Source: Methylobacteriaceae bacterium (GTDB taxonomy: Bacteria > Pseudomonadota > Alphaproteobacteria > Rhizobiales > Beijerinckiaceae). Taken from it: DNA of 5,564 nucleotides. This document shows, piece by piece, positions 1 to 5,564 of this stretch (positions within the stretch are counted from its first letter, which is position 1; every line of letters begins with the position of its first letter). Both the position numbers and the translations under genes were made by a program. Under the pieces are notes generated by a model. That model ran no database searches, had not been told where the DNA came from, and saw only the letters and a program-made list of their open reading frames with translations. The DNA is taken from contig JAFAPJ010000255.1 in the NCBI GenBank assembly GCA_019247255.1, positions 1-5,564 on the forward strand, read 5' to 3'.

Positions 1-43
1 GCAGAAGAGCGTCGCGTAGGGAAAGAGAGTAGACATTGGTGGC
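1..43. other. Probable Illumina adapter-derived sequence at contig end
   Basis: Aligned without gaps to the reverse complement of the TruSeq universal adapter (recalled from memory), bases 2-42 match at 35 of 41 positions. This includes 23 of 24 over bases 4-27, with hallmark strings GAAGAGCGTCG and GTAGGGAAAGAG. The stretch is purine-rich and unlike the GC-rich, G/C-at-third-position coding DNA that starts just after it. It puts a TAG at 17-19 in the frame of cyoA, although cyoA homologues continue well upstream of this point. No reading frame here gives recognisable CyoA sequence. The boundary with genuine genomic DNA is somewhere around 43-60. Several mismatches remain unexplained, so the origin (chimeric ligation, low-quality consensus or misassembly) is inferred. 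Confidence 0.85.
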
Positions 44-538
44 GGCCGGCCCGTGAGCAACACGATCACGTCGTCGTCGGTGATGAACACCTTCTTCGTG
101 CCGCAGCTGGGCAGCATGATCTACACGATGAACGGGATGGCGACCCGGCTGCATCTGCACGCTGATCGGGCCGGCACCTATTACGGCCGCTCGGGGCATT
201 TCAGCGGCGACGGCTTTCCGGACATGCAGTTCGCCGTGAAGGCTGTCTCCCAGCCGGCCTTCGAGCAGTGGGTCGCGCAGGCGAAGGGCGGCGGCGCGGC
301 GCTCGACGGAACGGCGTATGACGAGCTTGCTCGCCAGAGCGTGCTGCCGGTGTCAACGTACCGCTCCGTCCAGCCGAACCTGTTCCAGGAGATCGTGACC
401 CAGATGCGCCCTCCCGGGCCGGGCCCCGAGCCTGAGGTCACGCCCAAGGGGAATCGCTCGGCTTCGGCCGAGCCCAATCAGGCCGGGCCGGCCGCCGCGG
501 CCAGCTCGCCGTCGGCTCATGGAGGGGGCCACCGCTGA
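44..538 (+). CDS. cyoA: Cytochrome bo3 ubiquinol oxidase subunit II, 5'-truncated
   Basis: This is the C-terminal part of subunit II of the heme-copper quinol oxidase, the periplasmic cupredoxin-fold domain packed on subunit I. The visible protein reads [18 protein letters not shown], then [13 protein letters not shown], a stretch typical of CyoA. The CuA-binding C-x3-C of cytochrome c oxidases is absent: the corresponding loop reads [11 protein letters not shown], as expected for a quinol oxidase. The last ~45 residues are a Pro/Ala/Gly-rich tail ending HGGGHR. The lipoprotein signal, the two membrane helices and the first part of the cupredoxin domain are missing because the contig ends here. 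The GTG at 53 lies inside a conserved strand and should not be taken as the true start; an in-frame TAG at 17-19 belongs to the adapter-like segment. The Asn after PVS (codon 59-61) is usually aromatic in relatives as I recall them, so it may be real or an end-of-contig error. The TGA overlaps the cyoB ATG by one base. Confidence 0.93.
   Translation, partial: GRPVSNTITSSSVMNTFFVPQLGSMIYTMNGMATRLHLHADRAGTYYGRSGHFSGDGFPDMQFAVKAVSQPAFEQWVAQAKGGGAALDGTAYDELARQSVLPVSTYRSVQPNLFQEIVTQMRPPGPGPEPEVTPKGNRSASAEPNQAGPAAAASSPSAHGGGHR
521..525 (+). promoter_or_regulatory. Ribosome binding site of cyoB
   Basis: GGAGG (within GGAGGGGG) inside the end of cyoA lies 12 bases before the cyoB ATG at 538. The spacing is slightly long, but the purine run together with the TGATG stop-start overlap suggests coupled translation from cyoA. 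Confidence 0.6.
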
Positions 539-2559
539 TGCTCGGCAAGCTGTCCTGGAGCGCGATCCCGCTCGACCAGCCGATCCCGCTCATCGCGGCG
601 GGCGTCGTCCTCGCCCTGCTCCTCGGCGTCATCGGCTGGGTGACGGTGAAGGGCTACGTGCCCTACCTTTGGCGCGAATGGATCACCAGCGTCGATCACA
701 AGAAGATCGGCATCATGTATGTCCTGCTCGGGCTCGTCATGCTGATCCGAGGCTTCTCGGACGCGATCTTGATGCGGTCCCAGCACGTGCTGGCCTATAT
801 GGCGCCGGGCTATCTGCCGCCGGAGCATTACAACCAGATCTTCTCGGCGCACGGCGCCATCATGATCTTCTTCGGCGCGATGCCGTTCACGATCGGGCTG
901 ATGAACTACGTCGTGCCGCTGCAGCTCGGCGTTCGTGACGTCGCCTTCCCGACGCTGAACTCCGTCTCGTTCTGGCTCACGGCCTCGGGCGCGCTCCTCG
1001 TCAACATCTCGCTCGTGGTCGGCGAGTTCGCGCGGACCGGCTGGCTGCCGTATCCGCCGCTCTCCGAGCTCGCCTACTCGCCCGGCGTCGGCGTCGATTA
1101 CTATCTCTGGGCGATCCAGATCTCGGGCGTCGGAACGCTGATGTCCGGGATCAATCTCGTCACCACGATCCTCAAGATGCGCGCGCCCGGCATGAACTAC
1201 CTGCGCATGCCGATGTTCTGCTGGACCTCGCTCGCCTCGAACCTCCTCATCGTCGCGGCTTTTCCGATCCTGACCGCCACGCTCGGGATGCTGACCCTCG
1301 ACCGCTATCTCGGCTTCCATTTCTTCACGAACGACGGCGGCGGGAACATGATGATGTTCATGAACCTGATCTGGGCCTGGGGTCATCCGGAAGTCTACAT
1401 CCTGGTCCTGCCAGCTTTCGGCGTGTTCTCGGAAGTCGTTTCGACGTTCTCGTCGAAGCCGCTCTTCGGCTATCGCTCGATGGTGCTCGCCACCATGGTG
1501 ATCTGCCTCCTGTCCTTCATGGTTTGGCTCCACCACTTCTTCACGATGGGAGCGGGCCCGAACGTGAACGCCTTCTTCGGCATGATGTCGATGATCATCG
1601 CGGTGCCGACCGGGGTGAAGATCTTCAACTGGCTTTTCACGATGTACGGCGGCAGGATCCGCTTCACGACCCCCATGCTGTGGTCGATCGCGTTCATGGT
1701 GGTCTTCGTGGTGGGCGGGGCGACGGGCGTTCTCACGGCCATCCCGCCGGCCGATTTCGTGCTCCACAACTCGATGTTCCTGGTCGCCCACTTCCACAAC
1801 GTCATCGTGGGCGGCGTGGTGTTCGGGCTGTTTGCCGGATTGACCTACTGGTTCCCGAAGGCCTTCGGCTTCCAGCTCGACGAGACGTGGGGCAAGCGCG
1901 CCTTCTGGCTCGGCGTGGTCGGCTTCGTGGTGACCTTCGTGCCCTTCTACGCGGCGGGGCTCCTCGGCATGACCCGACGGCTGCAGCGCTACGACGTGGC
2001 GTCCTGGTATCCCTGGATGATCGCCGCCGGGATCGGGACGCTCATCATCCTGGCCGGAGTCGTCTGCCAGGTCGTGCAGCTCGTCGTCTCGATCCGCCGG
2101 CGGGTCGCCCTGCAGGACGTCTGGGGCGACCCCTGGGACGGCCGCTCGCTCGAATGGGCGACCTCCTCGCCGCCGCCCTTCTTCAACTTCGCGGTGCTGC
2201 CGGACGTGCGGGACGAGGAGCCCTATTGGACGATCAAGCAGAAGGCCCGCGAGACGCTGCAGCTGTCGGCCACGCCCGATTACGAGGATATCGAGATGCC
2301 TCGCAACAGCGCGACCGGCTTCGTCTGCGCGTTCTTCTCGACCGTCATCGGCTTCGCGCTCATCTGGCACATCTGGTGGATGGCGATCGTCGGGTTCATC
2401 GGCGCCTACGCGACCTTCGTGGTCTTCGCCTGGCGCAACCGCGTCGAGGAGCTGATCCCGGCCGCTGAGGTCGCCCGCATCGACGTCCGCAACCGTGAGG
2501 CGCGCGAGCGCGCGCTCGCCGCCTATGGCGTGCGGCAGCGCGAAGGAGTTCCGGCATGA
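538..2559 (+). CDS. cyoB: Cytochrome bo3 ubiquinol oxidase subunit I
   Basis: This is the catalytic subunit. It oxidises ubiquinol, reduces O2 to water and pumps protons across the inner membrane. At 673 residues it is close to E. coli CyoB (663) and collinear with it, including the N-terminal MLGKLSW and the C-terminal block [16 protein letters not shown]. By recalled alignment, the quinone-site residues R71, D75, H97 and Q100 are present. So are low-spin heme b ligands H105 and H420, high-spin heme ligand H418, and CuB ligands H283, H332 and H333. Y287 is placed for the His-Tyr cross-link (WGHPEVY, 282-287). D-channel residues N123, D134, N141 and E285 and K-channel residue K361 (TGVK) are kept. 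R480-R481 match the heme-propionate arginines. About 15 membrane helices are expected. The ATG overlaps the cyoA stop by one base, and the TGA overlaps the cyoC ATG by four. Nothing looks truncated, and an active enzyme is expected. Confidence 0.98.
   Translation: MLGKLSWSAIPLDQPIPLIAAGVVLALLLGVIGWVTVKGYVPYLWREWITSVDHKKIGIMYVLLGLVMLIRGFSDAILMRSQHVLAYMAPGYLPPEHYNQIFSAHGAIMIFFGAMPFTIGLMNYVVPLQLGVRDVAFPTLNSVSFWLTASGALLVNISLVVGEFARTGWLPYPPLSELAYSPGVGVDYYLWAIQISGVGTLMSGINLVTTILKMRAPGMNYLRMPMFCWTSLASNLLIVAAFPILTATLGMLTLDRYLGFHFFTNDGGGNMMMFMNLIWAWGHPEVYILVLPAFGVFSEVVSTFSSKPLFGYRSMVLATMVICLLSFMVWLHHFFTMGAGPNVNAFFGMMSMIIAVPTGVKIFNWLFTMYGGRIRFTTPMLWSIAFMVVFVVGGATGVLTAIPPADFVLHNSMFLVAHFHNVIVGGVVFGLFAGLTYWFPKAFGFQLDETWGKRAFWLGVVGFVVTFVPFYAAGLLGMTRRLQRYDVASWYPWMIAAGIGTLIILAGVVCQVVQLVVSIRRRVALQDVWGDPWDGRSLEWATSSPPPFFNFAVLPDVRDEEPYWTIKQKARETLQLSATPDYEDIEMPRNSATGFVCAFFSTVIGFALIWHIWWMAIVGFIGAYATFVVFAWRNRVEELIPAAEVARIDVRNREARERALAAYGVRQREGVPA
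2543..2548 (+). promoter_or_regulatory. Ribosome binding site of cyoC
   Basis: AAGGAG lies seven bases before the ATG at 2556, near-ideal spacing, inside the last codons of cyoB. It fixes the cyoC start. Confidence 0.8.
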
Positions 2560-3251
2560 GCGCGACCGTCGCCTTCGCCGGACCGGACGCGCCGTCCGGC
2601 CGCCCGCCGCGCTCCGTCCACGGCGATCCCTACCAGATCGGTCGCGGCGGCGGCGACGACACGCCGGGCCACGGCGCCGGCGGACCCGCCCCGAAGCGGA
2701 TCGTCGTCGGCTACGGCTTCTGGATCTACCTGCTCTCCGACATCATCATGTTCGCGGCGTTCTTCGCCGCCTACGCGGTGCTGTCCGGCGCCACGGCCGG
2801 CGGCCCGACCGGCCGGGAGATCTTCGATCAGCGCAACGTCGCGATCGAGACCGCGCTCCTCCTTACATCGAGCTTCACCTGCGGGCTCGCGAGCCTGTCG
2901 GCCGAGGGTCGCCGCTCGTCGTGGTTCTACCTCGCCATGGCCGCGACCTTCGTGCTCGGGGCGGGGTTCCTGGCTCTCGAGCTCAGGGAGTTCGCCGAGC
3001 TGATCGAGCGCGGCGCAGGCCCGCAGCGGTCGGCCTTCCTGTCGGCCTTCTTCGCGCTCGTCGGCCTCCACGGCCTCCACGTGAGCGTCGGGCTCCTGTG
3101 GCTTCTCACCATGATGGCCCAGGTCGCCGCCAAGGGATACCGGGCGGACATCATGCGGCGGCTCCTGTGCTGGAGCCTCTTCTGGCACGCGCTCGACATC
3201 ATCTGGGTGGGCGTCTTTAGCGTCGTCTACCTCATCGGAGCGACCACGTGA
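2556..3251 (+). CDS. cyoC: Cytochrome bo3 ubiquinol oxidase subunit III
   Basis: This is an integral-membrane accessory subunit of the quinol oxidase, 231 residues against 204 in E. coli. The homologous region starts near residue 50 with [13 protein letters not shown] and contains [12 protein letters not shown]98 in the second helix (the membrane-embedded acidic residue typical of subunit III), and [16 protein letters not shown] (161-176). It ends [20 protein letters not shown]. Five hydrophobic segments are visible, at roughly 50-77, 93-115, 122-145, 158-190 and 203-229, as expected for CyoC. The extra length is a hydrophilic, Gly/Pro-rich N-terminal extension (about 1-47), presumably cytoplasmic and of unknown role. 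The start is supported by the AAGGAG site and by the 4-base overlap with cyoB. The stop overlaps the GTG start of cyoD by four bases. Family members bind no redox centre in this subunit; a role in assembly and stability is inferred from the family. Confidence 0.97.
   Translation: MSATVAFAGPDAPSGRPPRSVHGDPYQIGRGGGDDTPGHGAGGPAPKRIVVGYGFWIYLLSDIIMFAAFFAAYAVLSGATAGGPTGREIFDQRNVAIETALLLTSSFTCGLASLSAEGRRSSWFYLAMAATFVLGAGFLALELREFAELIERGAGPQRSAFLSAFFALVGLHGLHVSVGLLWLLTMMAQVAAKGYRADIMRRLLCWSLFWHALDIIWVGVFSVVYLIGATT
3237..3240 (+). promoter_or_regulatory. Ribosome binding site deciding the GTG start of cyoD
   Basis: GGAG lies seven bases before GTG at 3248. The next in-frame ATG (residue 22) falls well inside the reading frame, so this site and the GTGA overlap with the cyoC stop favour the GTG. 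Confidence 0.65.
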
Positions 3252-3706
3252 GCCAGTCGACCGGCACCGGCGGCGGCATCGCCGGGCAATCCGAGTCCGA
3301 CCGCGAGCAGATGGACCGGCATGGCGGCGTCCACGACCTGGCCCCGGGCGACGAGCCGGCCTCGGGCGAGGAGGTCGCCTCCGGGGTTCGCGGCTATCTC
3401 GTCGGGCTCGCGCTCGCCGCGGCCCTCACGGTCGCGTCCTTCGTCACCGCGAACGGGAGCTTCGTCTGGGGGCCCGCGATCCCGGCCGCCATCGTGGTGC
3501 TCGCGGTCGCCCAGATGGGCGTTCATCTCGTGTTCTTCATCCACATCACGACCTCGCCGGACAACGTGAACAACGTCCTGGCGCTCGCCTTCGGGGTGCT
3601 CATCTGCATCCTGGTGATCGGCGGATCACTCTGGATCATGTACAATCTCAACACGAACATGCTGCCGATGCAGATGCCGGGAATGCCGGGCGGAACCGGC
3701 AACTGA
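3248..3706 (+). CDS. cyoD: Cytochrome bo3 ubiquinol oxidase subunit IV
   Basis: This is the small membrane subunit of the quinol oxidase, known in E. coli to help assemble the copper-heme centre of subunit I. It has 152 residues against 109 in E. coli. Three hydrophobic helices are visible at about 47-68, 76-99 and 109-132. Family landmarks are GYLVGLALAAALTV, AVAQMGVHLVFFIHI and GGSLWIMYNLNTNM. The excess length is a charged, Gly-rich N-terminal extension (1-45) and a short Met/Pro/Gly tail (MLPMQMPGMPGG). Translation probably starts at GTG, coupled to cyoC. It is the last gene of the operon here: no cyoE follows, and the next gene is convergent after 16 bases. Confidence 0.96.
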   Translation: MSQSTGTGGGIAGQSESDREQMDRHGGVHDLAPGDEPASGEEVASGVRGYLVGLALAAALTVASFVTANGSFVWGPAIPAAIVVLAVAQMGVHLVFFIHITTSPDNVNNVLALAFGVLICILVIGGSLWIMYNLNTNMLPMQMPGMPGGTGN

Positions 3707-3727
3707 CGCACGAGCGGCCGGGTCAGT
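3702..3727. repeat. Short inverted repeat spanning both convergent stop codons
   Basis: ACTGAC (3702-3707) and GTCAGT (3722-3727) are perfect inverted arms around a 14-base loop. They contain the cyoD TGA and the lptB stop on the other strand. The stem is only six pairs and no T-run follows on either strand, so it is a poor intrinsic terminator. The arrangement may be chance, caused by two facing TGA stops. Confidence 0.3.
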
Positions 3728-4511
3728 AGAGGCGGAAATCCTCGCCGAGATAGAGCCGGCGTACGTCCTCGTCCTGGACGATCTCCTCCGGCCGGCCCTC
3801 CGTCAGGACCGTGCCCGAATGGATGATGTAGGCGCGGTCCGTCAGCGCCAGCGTCTCGCGCACGTTGTGGTCCGTGATGAGCACGCCGATCCCGCGCGCG
3901 GTCAGGTGCCGCACGAGCGCCTGGATGTCCCCGACCGCGATCGGATCGATGCCCGCGAACGGCTCGTCGAGCAGCATGAAGGTCGGCGAGGTCGCCAGCG
4001 CGCGGGCGATCTCGCAGCGCCGCCGCTCGCCGCCCGAGAGCGCGATGGAAGGCGTCCGGCGCAGCCGCGCGATGTCGAACTCCTGGAGAAGCTCCTCGAG
4101 CTTGCGCTCCCTTTCGCGCCGGTCGGGCTCGACCACCTCGAGCACGGCCCGGATGTTGTCCTCGACGTTGAGCCCGCGGAAGATCGAGGCCTCCTGCGGC
4201 AGGTAGCCGATCCCGAGCCGGGCCCGACGGTACATAGGCAACCGGGTCACGTCGTGGCCGTCGAGATTGATCTCGCCCTGGTCGGCCGAGACGAGGCCGG
4301 TGATCATGTAGAAGATGGTGGTCTTGCCGGCCCCGTTCGGGCCGAGAAGGCCGACCGCCTCGCCCTGACGGACATGGAGCGTCGCGCCCCGCACGACGGT
4401 CCGCCCGCGATAGCTCTTCACGAGATCCCGGACCGCCAGATAGCCGGGTGCGCCGTAAGGGTCGGCCGGAGCCGGCCGGCGGAACAGACGCCGCCAGCCG
4501 GGAAGGCGCAT
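3723..4511 (-). CDS. lptB: LPS export ABC transporter ATP-binding protein LptB
   Basis: This is the cytoplasmic ATPase of the LptB2FG transporter, which extracts lipopolysaccharide from the inner membrane and pushes it along the Lpt bridge. From the chosen start it has 262 residues (241 in E. coli). Motifs in order are Walker A GPNGAGKT (57-64), Q-loop YLPQEASIFR (Q106), signature LSGGERRR (158-165), Walker B FMLLDEP with D182/E183, and the H-loop ITDHNVRE (H215). The end YLGEDFRLY is nearly identical to the E. coli LptB end, which separates it from the related LivF/LivG-type ATPases. The start is uncertain. ATG at 4511 gives the usual length plus a ~20-residue basic lead-in. The open frame continues to an ATG at 4676 (317 residues, overlapping lptA), preceded by AAGGAGA only one base from GGAG. 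Codons between 4676 and about 4578 include several rare for this DNA (TTA, AGA, AGT, GTT), which argues against the long form. It is the last gene of lptC-lptA-lptB. Confidence 0.95.
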   Translation of the reverse strand: MRLPGWRRLFRRPAPADPYGAPGYLAVRDLVKSYRGRTVVRGATLHVRQGEAVGLLGPNGAGKTTIFYMITGLVSADQGEINLDGHDVTRLPMYRRARLGIGYLPQEASIFRGLNVEDNIRAVLEVVEPDRRERERKLEELLQEFDIARLRRTPSIALSGGERRRCEIARALATSPTFMLLDEPFAGIDPIAVGDIQALVRHLTARGIGVLITDHNVRETLALTDRAYIIHSGTVLTEGRPEEIVQDEDVRRLYLGEDFRLY

Positions 4512-4644
4512 GCTCGGCGCGCGCTCGGGCGTCACCGCGATCTCGGCGGTCTGGGCCCGGCGGTTGACGAAGATTCTCAAGAAGGCTGCATCCGGGCCCG
4601 CGCGGCCGAGCGATAAACCCGCCGCAACCTTCGCGGCAACCGGC

Positions 4645-5283
4645 TCAGCGGGTGGGAGCGGCAGACTTGCCGCCATTCTCCTTCTGGCTGCTCGGCACGA
4701 TGAGCGCCCGCACCCGGCCGCCTTCGCGCCCGCCCTCGATATTCGCGACCCCCGACGCGATGTCGTAGGCGACGCGCTCGCCGCGCGTGACGTTCGGCCC
4801 GTCGCTGAGCGCGGCGTTCCCGATGAGGTAGACCTTGTTCGCCGCCCGGTCGAACTCGGCGTTGTCTCCCGTCGCGACCTGCGTCTTCGTGGTGATCGTG
4901 ACGGGGCCCTTGCAGTTGATCTTGCGGATGGCGTCCCCGCCCGCGCCGCCGGGCGCGGCGCCGTTAGCAGGCGCCACGGCGGCGGCCGGCTGCGACTTGC
5001 CGCCCGCTGCGGCGCCGGCCTGCGCGGCCCCGCGGCCCTGCTCGTAAAGCACGGTCAGGGTCGAACATTTCATGGTGGAATCGCCCTGAACCGCCACGAC
5101 GTTGCCGGCGAAGACCGCCCGCCCTTCCTTGTCGAAGACGTCGAGCCGGTCGGCGTCGATCTTGATCGGCTGCCGGTTGGACCCGAGCTCGCCGAAGGCC
5201 GAGGCACGGTCGCGCGCGCGGGTCTGCGCGGCGGCCGGGACCGCGAGCGCGAGGATGAGGAGGGCTGGCAGCAGGCGGCGCAT
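4645..5283 (-). CDS. lptA: Lipopolysaccharide transport periplasmic protein LptA (OstA-like)
   Basis: This is a periplasmic bridge protein that passes lipopolysaccharide from LptC to LptD. It has 212 residues. A signal peptide (basic MRR, hydrophobic 4-16, cut likely at AAA-Q near 19/20) directs it to the periplasm. The OstA/LptA beta-jellyroll signature begins at about 38 (QPIKIDADRLDVFDKEGRAVFAGNVVAVQGD) and resumes at about 119 (IRKINCKGPVTITTKTQVATGDNAEFD), followed by NKVYLIGNAALSDG. Between them, residues 84-118 form an Ala/Gly/Pro-rich low-complexity insert, probably a disordered loop between strands; the E. coli protein lacks it. Two cysteines (C73, C124) flank the insert and could pair, which is conjecture. 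ATG is preceded by AGGA at good spacing. It lies 18 bases after lptC and upstream of lptB, the conserved order, and that order supports the assignment more firmly than similarity alone. Confidence 0.92.
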   Translation of the reverse strand: MRRLLPALLILALAVPAAAQTRARDRASAFGELGSNRQPIKIDADRLDVFDKEGRAVFAGNVVAVQGDSTMKCSTLTVLYEQGRGAAQAGAAAGGKSQPAAAVAPANGAAPGGAGGDAIRKINCKGPVTITTKTQVATGDNAEFDRAANKVYLIGNAALSDGPNVTRGERVAYDIASGVANIEGGREGGRVRALIVPSSQKENGGKSAAPTR

Positions 5284-5289
5284 GGACGG

Positions 5290-5293
5290 TCCT
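5290..5293 (-). promoter_or_regulatory. Ribosome binding site of lptA
   Basis: AGGA on the minus strand sits six bases before the lptA ATG (5283), in the 18-base gap after lptC. Confidence 0.55.
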
Positions 5294-5301
5294 GGCCGCG
5301 A

Positions 5302-5564
5302 TCAGCGGCCCGTTCGAAGCTCGGGCGGCCGGGGCGGCGCCGCGATGAAGCTCGGCAGGGCGGCGGGCGTCGCTGCCGGGAGTGCGGCCGGCGCCGCCGG
5401 AAGTGCGGCCGGCGCCGCGACCGTGGCCGCCGCAGGCGCCGCCGTCTTCGCGACCGGGGAGGGTGAGGCGCCCGGCTTCGCGGCGGGCGCCGGAGAGGTC
5501 GCGAGCCGGCCGTCGAATTGCGTCCGCACGCGCCCGGTGAAGGCGAGCGTGCGGCCGTTATCCG
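5302..5564 (-). CDS. lptC: LPS export protein LptC, C-terminal part (truncated at window edge)
   Basis: Only the last 86 residues are in the window; the gene enters from the right edge. The first visible residues, DNGRTLAFTGRVRTQF, fit the closing beta-strand of the LptC/YrbK domain, the single-pass inner-membrane protein that receives lipopolysaccharide from LptB2FG and hands it to LptA. After this the chain becomes an Ala/Pro-rich tail of roughly 65 residues (SPAPAAKPGASPSP through AAPPRPPELRTGR) with an internal repeat. The tail has no counterpart in E. coli LptC and is probably disordered in the periplasm. The GTG at 5529 should not be read as the start, because clearly related sequence continues upstream in frame. 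Identification rests partly on position directly before lptA. The C-terminal tail is inferred to be genuine coding sequence because the frame stays open to a TGA just before the lptA ribosome site. Confidence 0.82.
   Translation of the reverse strand, partial: DNGRTLAFTGRVRTQFDGRLATSPAPAAKPGASPSPVAKTAAPAAATVAAPAALPAAPAALPAATPAALPSFIAAPPRPPELRTGR
5375..5416 (-). repeat. 21-base tandem repeat in the LptC tail
   Basis: Two adjacent 21-base units, 5375-5395 and 5396-5416, differ at one base (5380 G against 5401 A). The length is seven codons, so copy-number change keeps the frame. It encodes the PAALPAA-type heptad in the Ala/Pro tail. A more degenerate related stretch lies just beyond, at 5354-5374. 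Confidence 0.85.

Noticed and set aside
17..19. Premature stop making cyoA a pseudogene
   Set aside because: The TAG lies inside the adapter-like segment, not in genomic cyoA sequence.
517..2370. A 617-codon open frame antisense to cyoB
   Set aside because: It is very rich in Arg, Glu, Asp and His with no hydrophobic core or recognisable domain. It lies wholly opposite a highly conserved gene, and G/C third positions remove stops from the opposite strand. A shadow frame.
1524..2468. A 314-codon + strand frame inside cyoB
   Set aside because: It is an out-of-frame reading of conserved CyoB with Arg/Ala-rich nonsense composition.
3650..3706. Met-rich end of CyoD as a copper-binding motif
   Set aside because: A Met-containing end after WNLN/YNLN is also seen in E. 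coli CyoD, and the spacing does not form a recognised copper-binding pattern.
4621..4637. GCCGC/GCGGC stem after lptA as a terminator
   Set aside because: It has only five pairs with a seven-base loop and no T-run on the minus strand, and lptB, its functional partner, follows directly. Likely chance in GC-rich DNA.
4510..5466. A 318-codon open frame on the + strand over lptA and lptC
   Set aside because: Its Arg/Gly/Ala-rich low-complexity translation is the mirror of two syntenic lpt genes with clear motifs. A shadow frame.

Overview
The window reads as GC-rich alphaproteobacterial DNA, most likely Hyphomicrobiales and Methylobacterium-like. That placement rests on protein character, on codons that nearly always end in G or C, and on the pairing of a cytochrome bo3 operon with lpt genes. 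No rRNA or other taxonomic marker is present. It holds two convergent gene clusters packed almost without gaps. I find no tRNA, rRNA, CRISPR array, insertion sequence or phage gene, and no gene-free stretch longer than about 135 bases.

Left part, + strand (about 44-3706): the cyoABCD operon for a cytochrome bo3-type ubiquinol oxidase. cyoA (subunit II) is cut at its 5' end, while cyoB (subunit I), cyoC (subunit III) and cyoD (subunit IV) are complete. Each gene overlaps the next by 1 or 4 bases, which implies translational coupling. CyoB carries every heme, copper, quinone and proton-channel residue I could place by recalled alignment to E. coli CyoB. CyoA lacks the CuA cysteines, which fits a quinol rather than a cytochrome c oxidase. 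No cyoE (heme O synthase) follows cyoD, so heme O must be made from a gene elsewhere. The operon promoter lies outside the window.

Right part, - strand (5564 down to 3723): the LPS-transport genes lptC (only its 3' end), lptA and lptB, in the usual order. LptC and LptA form part of the periplasmic bridge that carries lipopolysaccharide from the inner-membrane LptB2FG transporter to LptDE in the outer membrane. LptB is the ATPase. lptB ends only 16 bases from the end of cyoD, so rpoN, which often follows lptB in proteobacteria, is not directly downstream here.

The most notable feature is at the left edge. Bases 2-42 closely resemble the reverse complement of the Illumina TruSeq universal adapter (35 of 41 positions by my recollection of that sequence). 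They introduce a stop in the cyoA frame. I read this as a contaminated contig end, not biology. I see no previously undescribed system; the rest is conventional core metabolism and envelope biogenesis with a few small oddities.
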